Below are positions 48,140 to 60,192 of a DNA stretch of 64,000 bases, in pieces. The notes beneath the pieces are model-generated. The model did not search any database. It was not told the origin of the DNA and worked only from the letters and a program-made list of their open reading frames with translations. The first letter of the stretch is position 1. The number at the start of each line of letters is the position of its first letter. Source of the DNA: Cryptomeria japonica (taxonomy: Eukaryota > Streptophyta > Pinopsida > Cupressales > Cupressaceae); the NCBI RefSeq assembly GCF_030272615.1, contig NC_081405.1, positions 154,149,113-154,213,112 of the forward strand. The letters run 5' to 3'. Both the position numbers and the translations under genes were made by a program.

Positions 48140-48903
48140 TGCTTTAAGATCTGTATGCACTTACACAAGAGATCAAGGAAGAATCGTTGTGGTTGTGATG
48201 TTATATGCTTGTGATAATGTATGCTAGAATGTATTTATGGAAAATGAGGGGAGGAAGCCTCTTTTATAGATATAATCCTAAAAATGGAAGGTTTAAATTA
48301 AGATGTTAAATTATGAATGTCCAAGATCTCATAGATGAAAGAGACTCAATAGGACTTGATGGTAGGTAAAGATGAAGGGAGGAGATTAAGAGGTGAAAGG
48401 TAAAGGACAAGAGTGAATAAGATTAAGAGGTTAAATTTGAAATGGAGGGATGAGATTAAGTGAGGTTGACTTTGGAGAAAACACAAAGTGAATGAAGAGA
48501 CGATTGACACTTGTCATATGCCTACGAATTTAGATTATGATCCATGTGAACAAGTAAGAGGGCTAGGATTAAAAGAGGAAAAATGTAAGTGAATTAATTA
48601 AATAAATAAAAGAATTTATGTAAATAATAGAGGAAAGGGTTAGATAAATAAAATAAATAAAATATTTATTTAATTTAGGAAAGAAGGTGAGATTAAATAA
48701 ATAATAAATATTTATCTAAATTAGAAAGAAAATGATTAGTGAATTAGTTAAATAAATAGAAACATTTATTTAATTAATAAAGGAAGAGGCTAATGAATTA
48801 ATTAATTAAATAAAAATATTTATTTAATTAATAGTAGAATGATGGGAAAAAATAAAATTAGTAAGATATTTATTTAATTAAAGGATAATTTTAGGTGTCT
48901 ACA
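48140..48903 (-). mobile_element. 5' LTR of the minus-strand Ty1/copia element
   Basis: On minus the LTR starts TGTAGACACCTAAAATTATC at 48,903 and ends near TTAAAGCA at 48,140. A degraded primer-site-like TTGTTATCAAACAC follows (48,125-48,138). Plus-strand 48,590-48,860 is full of 'aataaatatttattta' repeats. No 3' LTR was found to the left, so the element is truncated or its left end was replaced. Confidence 0.6.
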
Positions 48904-50770
48904 AATTTAAGCAAGGGTTGGTGCTTAGGGTCTTGACAACGGGAAATAGCCCATAGTTGCTAATAGGAACGTGGTTGTTTAGGGTCAACATAGTGAAATG
49001 GTATCGTGGTTGGACATGGCGCTTGTGATAGGATCCATTTAATCAACGTAAAGGCTAAGTGGCAGTAATGGAATGAGATGCAATTTTTTTAATAAATTCA
49101 TTGAAATTATTCCCTAAAATATTCACGATAGAATATTCTTGTAGAATATGCCCTAACATCAGCATAGTCCTAGCCATCATTTTTTTAAAAATATTGTTGA
49201 TTTTTCCAATCTTTGTCGTTACCAAATTTTCTTGATTATTGATTTTTTCTATTCCTTGTGTGGAGTTTGAAACACTATATGACGTAAGGATCTATATGGC
49301 TATATGGATCCATATGACTAAACAACTTTTTTATTGTGTAAAACATGCTACCAAAAAGATAACTAGATTTTGAAGTCTTCGATTTTTACAAAATGATAGT
49401 TGTTCCTTGAATTTTTGGCTGCTCCAAACACAATGGTAAGATCCATTTGGGCCCAAATTGCACCAAAAGTGAAGTAAAAGATAAATCACAACGTATACCT
49501 GAAAATTAATAAAAGATATAAGCATTTGAAGGTAGAAGCATTAGAAAATTTTAAATTAGATGATAAATAATTTTATATCAAATCTGAAAAAGAGAAAACC
49601 TCAAAAAAAAGAAGATATTGTTGTGTTGAATCAAAAGGGTTCAAAAATGACATTTTCTTAAGTATTATATAGGTTACTCTACTCAAATGCATACAAAGAA
49701 GCACAAATCAACCTAGGTTAATAATTGATAGCTCAATATGAATATTATTATAATTTAAAATATTAATAAATGTAAGTAGAAATAACTGTATTAGGTGCGG
49801 TAATTGAAGATGACTCTAGGATTGTTTTGGATTTAAATTTGATGTACCTCAAGATCTGAAAAAATTGGATAGACTGCAAAATTGTTTTGGAATCACAATG
49901 TTTTGTTGTGATTGTGTATGGACAAATCGAGTAGTTGGGGATGAATTTGTCATTGCAAATTTGTATTTTGTGATCTACTTTCTCCCTTTCTTCACTTCAC
50001 TTGATATACTTCAATAATTATGCAAATGCTCCTATAAATAGTTGTGCAAAATTAGATTCATTTTAGTGTACCAATTGAACTCTATAATGCAAATGATATC
50101 TGAATATAACTTTCAAGCCATTGTATATGATTAAAGTAAATGCATTAAATACCTAGAAATACAAGGACATAGGAACATATAATGCAAACTTGAGTTTAGT
50201 TAGCGATCCCAGAGAGGTAAATGTGAGAAGTCAACCACATTTGAATTTCAGAAATTAAATTTGAGGGTGACAAGTCTTTGATAACTATGAACTAATTTTG
50301 AAATAGAAAAGAAATTAAATCTCGAGAACTAAGATTTGCACAAAGAATAATATGAACATAAATACAATGACAAATAAATAAAAAGTGTACACAAAAATAT
50401 TTAAATTTATATAACTTAAAAAAGATAAATGCCAAAGGGTTGAGTTCAATTGATTGAGAACAATTGGTAAGGATGATAGATGTGATGCACTACCATCCAC
50501 TACATGTAACTGCTTAGTCAAAAGCAACTTATGATTTAGATGTATGCTTACTCAAAATGTTGTAATATGTTGTAAGACTTAAATACGACTTATTTCCAGA
50601 CAAAATACCCCAAAACTAAATAAAAAGAAGCAGACCACTTAATGAAAAATGGCTTCGGAATGCAAATTTCTCATTGAGACATATGATCCGCATATTCTCC
50701 TCTAAAATAAGCCGCCTCCTATCAACAAAATTATGTGAGAATAAACAATTGGGCAGATGAGGCTTAGTTG
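48904..50770. other. Intergenic, no gene seen
   Basis: AT-rich, only short chance open frames. Ends in the PSBY promoter region. Confidence 0.5.
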
Positions 50771-50779
50771 GCAACAGTA

Positions 50780-50956
50780 ATGCCACGTAAGCAAAATCTT
50801 ATCTTCTCAACCAATCACACAGTGGATGAAATCTAGACAGCCACCCAATGAAGGAAAATGAAAAAACAGAAAAAATATAAGAAAACACAGACCTTCTGAT
50901 GATTAGTTTGTTTACCCACCAGAGCTCAAATTTGTCTTGGGTAGAGCGAAAAAAGA
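50780..50956 (+). promoter_or_regulatory. PSBY promoter and 5' UTR
   Basis: A CACGTA core (50,784), an inverted GATAAG I-box (CTTATC at 50,798-50,803), a CCAAT box (50,811-50,815) and a TATA-like AAATATAAG (50,873-50,881) lie 75-175 bp before the start codon. I-boxes and ACGT cores are usual in light-regulated photosynthesis genes; regulation here is inferred. Confidence 0.5.
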
Positions 50957-51565
50957 ATGGCGATGGCAAATGCAGTAGCAATAGCCAAAGGGCCATCACT
51001 AACTAGAGCGCCCCATTTCACCAGTCCTCAGAGCTTTCACAATGTCAAGAGCCCAAAGCCCCTGTTTCTGCAAACCAGGAGGTTTACAACCCCTGCTGCA
51101 GCAAAATCAGAGCAGGTGGTCTTGGCTCCCCTGGTAGAGCCCGCCACGGCCATGGGGGCTGCATTCATGGCTGCCCTGAGCTCATGTGACTCTGCTTTTG
51201 CGGCGCAGCAGGTGATGGATTTGGCGGCCAATGATAACCGCGGGACTCTGCTGCTGCTCACCTTGGTGCCTGCTGTTGGGTGGGTGCTCTACAACATTTT
51301 GCAGCCGGCACTCAACCAGATTAATCGCATGAGAAATGTTAAAGGCCTGGTTGTAGGCTTAGGCCTGGGGGCTGGCGGCGCTGCCCTGTTTTCCGGTGCT
51401 GGTGAGGCCCGTGCAGAGGAGGTGCTCAGTTTGGCGGCGGAAGCGGCGGGAAGCGATAACCGTGGGCTTCTGCTGCTGCTCGTTGTTTCTCCTGCAATTG
51501 CGTGGGTGTTGTATAATATCCTCCAGCCCGCTCTTAATCAGATCAACCGGATGCGTTCTGGGTAG
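50957..51565 (+). CDS. PSBY: Photosystem II PsbY precursor (two PsbY units), chloroplast
   Basis: Single-exon gene of 202 codons. Residues 1 to about 50 are a Ser/Thr/Arg-rich chloroplast transit peptide. A hydrophobic segment ending DSAFA|AQ (cut after residue 82) precedes the first PsbY unit (about 83-127). A second Gly-rich hydrophobic segment ending EARA|EE (cut after residue 153) precedes the second unit (about 154-202). Each unit holds a DNRG...LLLL membrane helix and WVLYNILQPALNQINRMR, the PsbY signature. The plant nuclear gene encodes a polyprotein that is cut into two single-span thylakoid proteins of photosystem II; both AxA signal-peptidase sites are visible here. The first ATG is chosen because it gives the full transit peptide and lies about 75 bp after the TATA box. 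The gene is GC-richer than its surroundings, as usual for a coding region. Fully intact. Confidence 0.96.
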   Translation: MAMANAVAIAKGPSLTRAPHFTSPQSFHNVKSPKPLFLQTRRFTTPAAAKSEQVVLAPLVEPATAMGAAFMAALSSCDSAFAAQQVMDLAANDNRGTLLLLTLVPAVGWVLYNILQPALNQINRMRNVKGLVVGLGLGAGGAALFSGAGEARAEEVLSLAAEAAGSDNRGLLLLLVVSPAIAWVLYNILQPALNQINRMRSG

Positions 51566-51679
51566 GACACAATATTTTGTTCGCTATAGTTTTGTTTAAT
51601 TGGGAAGTTTATAGTATATAAATTGTGTGAAAAGAACTAATTTAGATTAGAAACATGAAATTTTCAGAGATATTGTTTG

Positions 51680-52165
51680 CCTGAATTTGACTGTTTAAAA
51701 AAATAATCCTGGAAAACAATAGCCAAGACTAATTTAGATGTTTAATTGTCATGCTGATGTTTTTTTTCTTCAAATTATGTAACGAGGGATTCAATGGGCT
51801 CTCTGCCAAGGGATCCAAGACATTAATTGGAGGCAATCCAGAAAAACAATAGCCAGGACTAATTTGGATGTTTAATTGTCATGGGAGATGTTTTATTTTC
51901 AAATTGAGGGTTCTCTGTCGGTCAGTCTTAAACATCCACACTAAGCAACAAATTAAGCTTAGTTAGTCAATTTCAAGTGTTTACACTTTTAAGTCTAAAA
52001 ATGTATTCTTAGTGTGATAACATATATTAAGCAACATATCAAGCTAAAAAAATGTCAATCAACTCTAATATTTAACATTTTTAAACCTAAAAGTACAAGC
52101 TTAGTGTGTGTGATTTAAGCCGTTCACTCTCTGTCAAGGAATCCAAGACATTAATTGGGACCAAG
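51680..52165 (+). repeat. Duplicated segments downstream of PSBY
   Basis: 'gaaaacaatagcca' followed by 'gactaattt' and 'gatgtttaattgtcatg' occurs near 51,710 and 51,842. 'ggatccaagacattaattgg' near 51,810 recurs near 52,138 with one change. The copies are probably local duplications of the gene's 3' flank. Confidence 0.7.
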
Positions 52166-52679
52166 TATTAGGATTTGTTGAAATTCATTAGTCCAGCAGG
52201 TCTTTAAAGCCTGTGAATATAATGGTTCAGTAGGGATTTGTAAATAATTAAAATAATTTTACAAAATTATATTCACCACAGATCAATTCTTCACCAAGAA
52301 CTCAGGTTTGATCATTAATTTGTATTTAAATTTACAAGTAAATCGATCCTGTCCTGTTTCATAAATCATATTCTTTTCATCTAAAGAACAAAATCTAAAT
52401 ACGGTAGCTGCCCTGGTACCATTTTCGATCTCATTTGAGGCCTTGGAGGATACAACAAAGTCCAAGAGAGGCTATTGCAGTGGAGCAAGCCCACTTGGTT
52501 TGTATGAACCTTAGTAAGCCCTCTTTACATCTTAGCTATTCAAGGAACATTTTTCCTGGCAAGGTTTAGCACATTTGCCATAGAAGATAATTTACTTGGG
52601 AATTTTTGAATCTAACAATCTTTTCGACCTTGTTTTAGCTTGTTACTGAAACTATTCCTCTTTGTAAGAAGATTAGGAG

Positions 52680-53465
52680 ACATTTCCCAGGTAGTATTTG
52701 TTTTATCTATCCAGTTCAGCAACACTCCTGAACTCTGTAAGGGCTACAATGTATCATGTGGAACGTAAGCGGTCTGTAGGGATTCCAAGCATTCATTTTC
52801 CTTAGGACACATTTCCTAGATAAAGGTAGTGTTTGTTCTACCATGTAGTTCAGTAACACTCATGAACTCTATAAGTGCTACAATGTATAATGTGGAACTT
52901 AAAAAGTGATCTGTAAATTCCAAACTTTTTTTAAAGGTAGTGTTTGTTTTATCATGCAATTCTGTAACATTAATGTATTTTACTATGCAATTCCATAACA
53001 CTCATGAATTCTATAAGTACTACAAATATGCCTTTCAGTTAGGATAATGTCCTAGAAAAGGCAGTGTTTGTTTTACCATGCAATTACGTAACATTTGTGA
53101 ATTCTGTAAGGACTATAAACATTCTTTTCACTTAGGATACATGTCCTAGAGAAAGGTAGTGTTTGTTTTACCATATAAATTCATAACACTCATGAATTCT
53201 ATAAGGGTTACAAACCTTCTTTTCATTTCGAATAAATATTGTAAAGAAAGGTAGTATTTGTTTTTGCCATACAACTCTGTAAAACTCATGAATTCTATAA
53301 GAACTAGAATGTATTATGTGGAAGCCAAATGGTATGCAGAGATTCCAAACATTCTTTAGAGAAAGGTAGTGTTTGTTTTACCCTCCATTTCAGTAACACT
53401 TACAAGTGCAACAATGTATCATATGTGGAAGCTAAGTGGTCTATAGAGATTCCAAACATTCTTTC
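52680..53465 (+). repeat. Seven diverged tandem repeats of about 95-130 bp
   Basis: Units begin at 'ggtagtgtttgttttacc'-like text near 52,688, 52,822, 52,937, 53,061, 53,155, 53,251 and 53,366. They share 'taacactcatgaattctata' style text and, in some, 'acaatgtatcatgtggaa' and 'gagattccaaacattctttt'. Spacing and identity vary, so this is an old array with internal deletions. Confidence 0.85.
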
Positions 53466-55940
53466 ACTGCTGCATGGACTTATGTTCATCAATTTGAATG
53501 CATTGAATGTAAGACATTATCTTTCTGTTAATTTGTATGATTTCCACTCCATGTCAAATTTATATTGGAACCTATTATTTTGGAGTTTCATTCATTAATG
53601 TATATTTGATGCGAATCATCTTTCTTACAAAGTGTTTTTGATCTGTAGCAGATAGGTATTAGCAGAGCAGGAGACGTCTTTCGTGACATTGCAGACAAGC
53701 TTGGTATAGAGTTAGACTACAGACTACTTCTGTTTGTTATCTAAGTGTATTTATTGTAAGAATTCTCTCTTCTTTTGAATATTATTCACCTGTCCAATAA
53801 GAACGTAGCCAACATTATGTAATGTGTTAGAGGAAGTACTTGCTGAGCAGTGGTAACAGCAGATGTACTTGGCCATAAGTAGCCTGGTCTTTACCCTGGC
53901 TCAGATTTATTTTTGGGTCTAGTGTCCTTTGTGTCCAAAGTTTAATTGTACTACTATCCCAACTGCTAAAATACAATACAAAACTTTCTATCTTTAGTGA
54001 TATAATATTCTGCCCGATAATATGCTTCACATGGATTGAACTTTCTGTACTACTGTATCACAGTGAGAATGTGATTTTCTGATAGTTTTATCACTCAAGT
54101 ATTGTATATATATTATATTTTAATACTTGATGTAGTGTTTGATCAATAAAGTTATAAATGTTTATGTTTATTGGTTTTTAACAATATTTTAGATGTTATT
54201 AATTTTCAAAAATTTCATTTTTTAAATTATTTAATAAGAAAGAAGTAATTGATAATATATTTTAATTTACTGATATTGATGATAGTTTTCGAAGATACTT
54301 AATAATGACACAATAAGTATTAATCATAAAGATGATTAATTTAAAATTTTCTTTTAAGACATACTAATTTTTTATATTATTATTATGAAGGTGATTGTTA
54401 AGTCTCATGTTTTTTTTGTGCTTTTTTGTTCCTTTGGATGAAAATTTTAAATTTAGATGTAATTGTCATTGCAGATCACTTTCTTAATTCATCATTTAGA
54501 AAATGACATTATAGATCGTTTGAATTTTTATGTGCTTTTCTTTTTACTTTGATATTTATGAGTTATGTCTAGTAGTGTTTATAGATGAATGTGACTATTT
54601 TCTTTGACATTGTTTAGGCATATTGTACTTGTGCATGCACACCCTATCTAGTAAATGTGCATTTTTCTATGCCTTAAAAAATTGTACCTTGAAAAAAGTG
54701 ATTGTGATTCGATAACATCAAATTGTCCCTAGTTAATGGAAATATTTTTTTCTATAAATAATTATAAAAGATTTGGAGTTCGATTTGCGACTATGTGAAT
54801 TTAAGTAATAGATGAACATCTTGAAGTTTTTACAAATTCAAATAATCATTGTAAAAAGGAGTTTTATCCTTGGATATGTTGATAATAATATCCTTCACAA
54901 TATCCCTAACATTGAACAACTTACATATTCAACAAAATAAATTGCTTAAACAATAATATGTACCTTTCTATCTTGTGATCTACTTCTTTAGAGAGATGAT
55001 GCCAAGAAAATTATGAGAAATTCATGCACTACAATGCAAGGAGAATGTAGATGTTTGGTTTGTTCATAATAATTAGAAATGCAAGAATGTAGATGTCTAG
55101 TTTGTTAACAAAATTAAAATGAAAGACAAAGGTTTCTTGTTTCTTGACAATATAAAATGGCAATTAAATAGTAAATACAATTCATATAATGATTTTTAAC
55201 ATGAAAGACCCATCAATTAGTTATCTAGCTTTAGCTAATGCAAGATAAAAATTATCCCAAAAGTAACCACTATTAATATGAAGCCATTAGAACTATTGAA
55301 TTTAACAACTTGTACACTTTGAATGTGAAGGTGGGTAGCTTAAAATAGAATGAATGAAATTTCATTCACATATACACTAGAAAATGTAAAGGAAACCATC
55401 TCAAAAATTGTTTTGAAACTTTGAAATACCTTTCAACCAACCTAAAAAAAGAAACCATCCCAAAAGTTGTGGAAATAAAATATACCATCCTCTTTTGTTA
55501 TGTTCATGTTGAAATAATTCACAATCATACATCGCCCTCTATCCAACCTTGCATTCTAATGGATGGATAGCATCAAGAATAATTTAAATTATAGCAAGTT
55601 ATCAATTATACCACACTTGTGTTATAATCAAGTTGAAAAAATATAATAAGCCTTTATGAAATCATTTTTCACTTGATAAGCTTTCCCTATAGTTGTATTT
55701 ACCACAACACATGAAAGATCAATTTTTAATTTTAGTGGATCTCAAAATGCACTTGTAGTGTTAGAATTATGTATCATCCACCTTGCAAATCTTGTTTTCT
55801 AAATTGTATTTAATTACGTAGACAATAAATAATGTTTGATCTCTAAACATCATGTAATGAGAAAAATAGGGTGCACGTGTGAAGTTGGCGACATTATTCA
55901 TTATTTGGTATACTTGGGACATTGTGTAAGATACACTAAA
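53466..55940. other. Intergenic, no gene recognised
   Basis: Increasingly AT-rich. An 82-codon frame on minus (55,767-56,015) is not recognised. Confidence 0.45.
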
Positions 55941-55947
55941 TAAGAAG

Positions 55948-56622
55948 ATTATATTGAAAAGGTAAAAAATGAGAGTTATAGAGCATCTTCCCAATTTAGT
56001 GGTTTTGACAAACATTGGATGCCATTATGGAATACCTATATTTGGGAATGTGGTTAATTTGACTATTATGATGAAATCTATTATGTATGAGATAACTATA
56101 AGATGTGTTAGAGGAGTTACTATCATGGGTTGTTTAACCTTGACTATTGGGGCATCAGATTTTTCTCATGACATGGTTTTGAATCAATTTTGGATTACCA
56201 TTGGGTGGTTTCTTGTTTTTCGATTTTCTATAAATTGGAGACATGAGATAAAGATTTGCAAGGTTTTTATAGGTACTCTTATTTTGTCTATTTACTATAA
56301 TAGGGATAATTTTCTATATATTACAGGCATGAAATAAAGGCCTGCAAGGTTTTTTGTAGGTACCCTTATGTTGTCAATTTACTGTTATAGGGATAAGTGA
56401 TTGTATTGGTGTACACTTTTGAATTTTTTTCAAGCTTAGGTCTATTTGGTGGTGGAGTTTTTCCCAAGGGCTTCTCCATGTAAATTTGGTGTTATGGCTC
56501 ACATTTATCATGTTTGTTTCTTCATTGGTACATTAATTTTATTGGCTTAATCACATGTTTTGTTGGATTAGCTCTCTATTTTGTTAATATTCTTATTGTG
56601 TCATTTACCCTATTATTCAACA
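55948..56622 (+). mobile_element. Left LTR of a short LTR element
   Basis: Aligns with 57,228-57,463 plus 59,844-60,202, that is, with the right copy once the LINE insertion is removed. Anchors: 'agttatagagcatc', 'ggtggtt', 'agaggagtta', 'tgggtggtttctt', 'aatttggtgttatgg', 'cacatg.tttt.tt', ending TTATTCAACA. The 122-codon open frame inside (55,969-56,337) is taken as a chance frame. Confidence 0.65.
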
Positions 56623-57227
56623 TTTTTATCATAGTTAAAGCTTGATTGTAGAAAGAGACTACTTTCTTACAGTGGAGGGATTTTGTTTGGTTACAATAGA
56701 AGTATTTTTTAAGTGATTTTATAGATTTAAGTATGGTTAGGGAAGCCATGGCCAACACATACCATTTAAAAAATGAAAAGTTCGATCACTTTTGGTACAA
56801 TCTATGGAAACTGAATAAAATATCTCTCTCAAAAAAGAGATAATAGAGAGTTGTCACCCATAAGAGAAACTTATTGGTGTATTAGATGAAGACTAAACAA
56901 AGCTTGACAATAAGGCTTGATGAATAATAGAGGACTATATCTTTTTATCCTTTTGAATGCCTCTAGGGAGATTATGACATATAGTCTATGGAGAAGGATG
57001 TGTGTCATCTACCAAACTAAGAGTCCACCTTGTTGATCAGTCGTATTTGAAGGATGGGTTTCATCTATCAAACTAAGAGTCCACCTTGTTAACAAGTTGT
57101 ATTTAAAAAAACATATTCGTTGAAAATGAACGAATGAGGTTTTGTTGTCAAGAATTTAGGTTCATTGAATCTTATTTCGAGTTAGTTAGAAAGCACAAAT
57201 ATTATGCAAGAATGAATTGAACATGGA
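56623..57227 (+). other. Internal region between the two LTRs, non-coding
   Basis: Only about 600 bp, starting with 'tttttatcatagttaaagc' (possible degraded primer site). A 'caaactaagagtccacctt' segment is tandemly doubled near 57,013-57,090. No gag or pol, so the element is non-autonomous or internally deleted. Confidence 0.5.
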
Positions 57228-57687
57228 TGTTACATTGAAATAGTCAAAATTGGAAGTTATAGAGCATCCCCCTAGTTTGGTGGTTATGACAAATACATTG
57301 AATGCACACTAATGGAGTGCCTAAATTAAGGAAAGTGGTCAATTTGTTTTTTATGATAGAATATATAATGCATAAAAGAGATGTAAATGTGTAAGAGGAG
57401 TTACAATTTTAGGTTACTTGACCATGACTATGAGGGACTTAAATTTTGTTATGGCTCATAGTTTTTTATTAAGGAAAAACAAGTTTTTAAGGGACCAGAA
57501 ACCCTTTACAAGACAAGTTTTAGAAGGACCTGTAACCCGAACCGAAAGATAACCTTGAAAGTTCTCTCAAAGAAACAATACACAATAAAGACTCGTCATA
57601 ACCAAACAAAAGAAGGGGAACAACAATACCCCCACCAAAACCCAACAGGCTGCAAAAAACTAGCAGCCCTCACCCAACCAGGAAGGA

Positions 57688-59349
57688 TCAAGAATTTGTC
57701 CTACCCTTGTGGGATCTAAGGGTCATATCAAAAGAGGACTGGGACAATTTAGATTTTTTACTTTTAACAATAATCCATCCCTCCTCAACCCTAGCAGCAG
57801 CCTTTTGCCAAGAGGATGGAACCAAAAGAGAGGATCCCCCATCATCAAGAGGAACATAACCAGCATCCAGAGAGGCAGGAACAGCAGAGGCAGGGACAGC
57901 AGAAGATCCAACAGCCTGAGATGCAGGAACAGCAAAGGCAGGGACAGCAGAAGATACAACAGCAATTTGGGACGCAGGAGGGTCTGAAGAAGAACCCGGG
58001 GTGCAAGCATCCACACATTCCTGAGGAACAGAGGCAGCAACCAGAGGCCCATCAGCCTGAGGAACCTATGCCACCACCTGGGAGAAGCTTTTCTTTTTAA
58101 CAAAATAGTGTTCAGAGGATGCCCCCTTCCACCAAGTAGCAGATCTTTTTTTCTTTTTATCTGTTTCACACCGTGCAGCAACATGTCCGGTCTGGAAGCA
58201 CTTTCGACATCTAAAGGGGATACCTTCAAAGTCGAGCGGTTGGACCCAAGATCCCAAAGAAGATTTAATTTCTAACTCAGCTGGAAGCCCTTTAGAGACA
58301 TCAATGTTAACCAAAATCCGAGCATAAGTAGAATGATAAATCTGGAAAGACTCCTTATCAATCGTTAAGAATTCACCTAAAGCATCCCCCACTTCCTCTA
58401 GCAGAGAGTCCGTCCATAGATGAAGGGGAAGGTTAGGGAGCCTAACCCAAATAGGAATCTCATTAAATGAATCTGTGGATGGGTTAAAGCCCGGGAACTA
58501 GGGTTTAACCATCAAAATAAATTTGTCTTCCCAGCTGAAAGGATTAATACCTAAGATTTTCGATCTATCCTCTTCATATTCAAATTTGGCAATGAAAAAA
58601 CCCTTAGCAGAAGGAAAGATGTTAACTGAACCTTTTATGATCGGTTCCCAGCTTTGAGAAATCCAAGTGTGCAGCTGAGGAAGGCTTGGCTAGAAACCTC
58701 GAAACCTGCAAATCAGACCATGCGCTTCGAACACCGAGGAACTGTGGATGATCTCCATATCAATATCATCAGACACCTTGCAAACCAAAGGTTTGCATAC
58801 AGTAACAGCCACATGCCTCAAGCCACAGGCATCCCGATCAGCAGTAGAGGGCGTTGAAAGCACCGTATCTCCAACCTTAGAGGAGACCCCTGTAGAACCC
58901 CCATTCCCAGCACCAGGCAAGACCCCCGCAAAGCCCCCATTCACAGCCGCAGAGCCAGGCAGAGCAGTCTCACCATCCGTTAAAGGGGGTATAGGGAGCT
59001 GGATAGCGGGTTTCGCTACAGCAGACTGCCTTAAGGCAGCGGCGGCGACATACTCAAGCGACCTTAGGGCAACGGCGACAGGATTCACGGCGGCGACATA
59101 CACAGGTGGCCCTAGGGCAACGCCTGCAGTCTTCGCAGCGGCAGGCTTCGCGGAGGCAGGCTTCATGGCGGTGGCATACACAGGCAGCCCTAGGGCAATG
59201 ATTGCAGGCTTCATGGAGGCAGGCATCGCAAAAAACCTAGCACTTAGATCTTTTGACCCTTTTAAAATTGTATGGTTTGAACCAAGGATGTAGGCTCTAC
59301 AGGCAAGAAGCCCCACCATTTCTCCAAGGTTCTCCCCATGGACAAACAT
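57688..59349 (-). pseudogene. LINE ORF1 (DUF4283-like plus zinc knuckle), three in-frame TAGs
   Basis: A single minus-strand frame spans 554 codons with stops only at 58,690, about 58,498 and 58,066, all TAG. N-terminal part (59,349-58,693): Ala/Pro-rich with KPAxAKPA-type repeats. Middle (58,690-58,210): a DUF4283-like RNA-binding region (WISQSWEPIIKGSVNIF; PIWVRLPNLPLHLW). Zinc knuckle CRKCFQTGHVAARC at 58,168-58,209 (C-x2-C-x4-H-x4-C). C-terminal Ala/Pro/Ser repeats (SSAVPASAVPAS) and VEEGWIIVKSKKSK...FDMTLRSHKG. The plant LINE ORF1 protein binds element RNA. No frameshifts, so decay is recent or mild. The lowermost open frames on the plus strand are shadows. Confidence 0.82.
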
Positions 59350-59828
59350 GCTCCATTGTCAACACAGTAGAGATGAACCCGCGGGGTTTGAACCTAGGTT
59401 GTAGGCACTACAGGCAAGAAGCCCCACCATTTCACCAAAGGGTCATCCCCAAAAATTGTATGGTTTGAACTAAGGATGTAGGCTCTATAGGCAAGAAGCC
59501 CCACCATTTCTCCAAGGTTCTCCCCATGGACAAACATGCTCCATTGTCAACACGGTAGAGACGAACCCGTGGGGTTTGAATCTAGGTTGTAGGAACTATA
59601 GGAAAGAAGCCCCACCATTTCACCAAAGGGTCATCCCCCAAAAAATTATATGGTTTGAACCAAGGATGTAGGCTCTACAGGCAAGAAGCCCCACCATTTC
59701 TCCAAGGTTCTCCCCATGGACAAACATGCTCCATTGTCAACACGGTAGAGACGAACCCGCGAGGTTTGAACCTAGGTTGTAGGCACTATAGGCAAGAAGC
59801 CCCACCATTTCACCAAAGGGTCATCCCC
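59264..59828 (-). repeat. Three tandem 188-bp units at the LINE 5' end with B-box-like motifs
   Basis: On plus, 'tatggtttgaac' recurs at about 59,271, 59,459 and 59,647 (period 188). Each unit holds two related halves, both with 'ggcaagaagccccaccattt'-like text and a GGTTTGAAC core. On minus these cores read GGTTCAAACC, the pol III B-box consensus (GGTTCRAANCC). The first half of ORF1 starts within the array. Confidence 0.82.
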
Positions 59829-60192
59829 TTATGGCTCATAGTTGTGGCTCAAAGTTTTGTATACCGCTTGGTGGTTTCTTTTTCTGACTATTCTATATAT
59901 TAAAGGAATCAGTTAGACGTTTGCAAGAGTAGTTTACAAGTACTCTTGCATTAATGGTTTTCCATTAGAAGGATAAATACTTGTATTGACACATACTCTT
60001 TTGGCATTAATACGATTGTATTTGGCGGTGGTTATTTTTTCCCAAAATGGTTTCTCCCTGCAAGTTTGGTGTTATGGTTTGCTTATGTTATGCTTACTTG
60101 TCCATGAATATATAAATTTTATCACATTAATCACATGCTTTATTAGAGTAAATCTCTATTGTGTTAATATTGTGATTATGCTATTGACCTAG

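Larger units (their letters stand above)
57464..59828 (-). mobile_element. ORF1-only LINE derivative with tandem 5' repeats
   Basis: Flanked by a 15-bp duplication TTATGGCTCATAGTT (57,449-57,463 and 59,829-59,843). On minus it runs from a repeat array (59,828 to about 59,264), through ORF1 (59,349-57,688), to a 220-bp 3' UTR with the shared tail (GGTCCCTTAAAAACTTG, then TTTTTCCTTAATAAAAAA). There is no endonuclease, reverse transcriptase or room for an ORF2. Complete flanking duplications show that this form was itself inserted by target-primed reverse transcription. Confidence 0.88.

Noticed and set aside
51037-51599. Other open frames overlapping PSBY
   Set aside because: Shadows of the PSBY reading frame in GC-richer sequence.
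57709-59293. Plus-strand open frames of up to 181 codons
   Set aside because: They are antisense shadows of the LINE ORF1, with Gln/Arg- or Ala/Thr-rich composition following from its Ala/Pro repeats.
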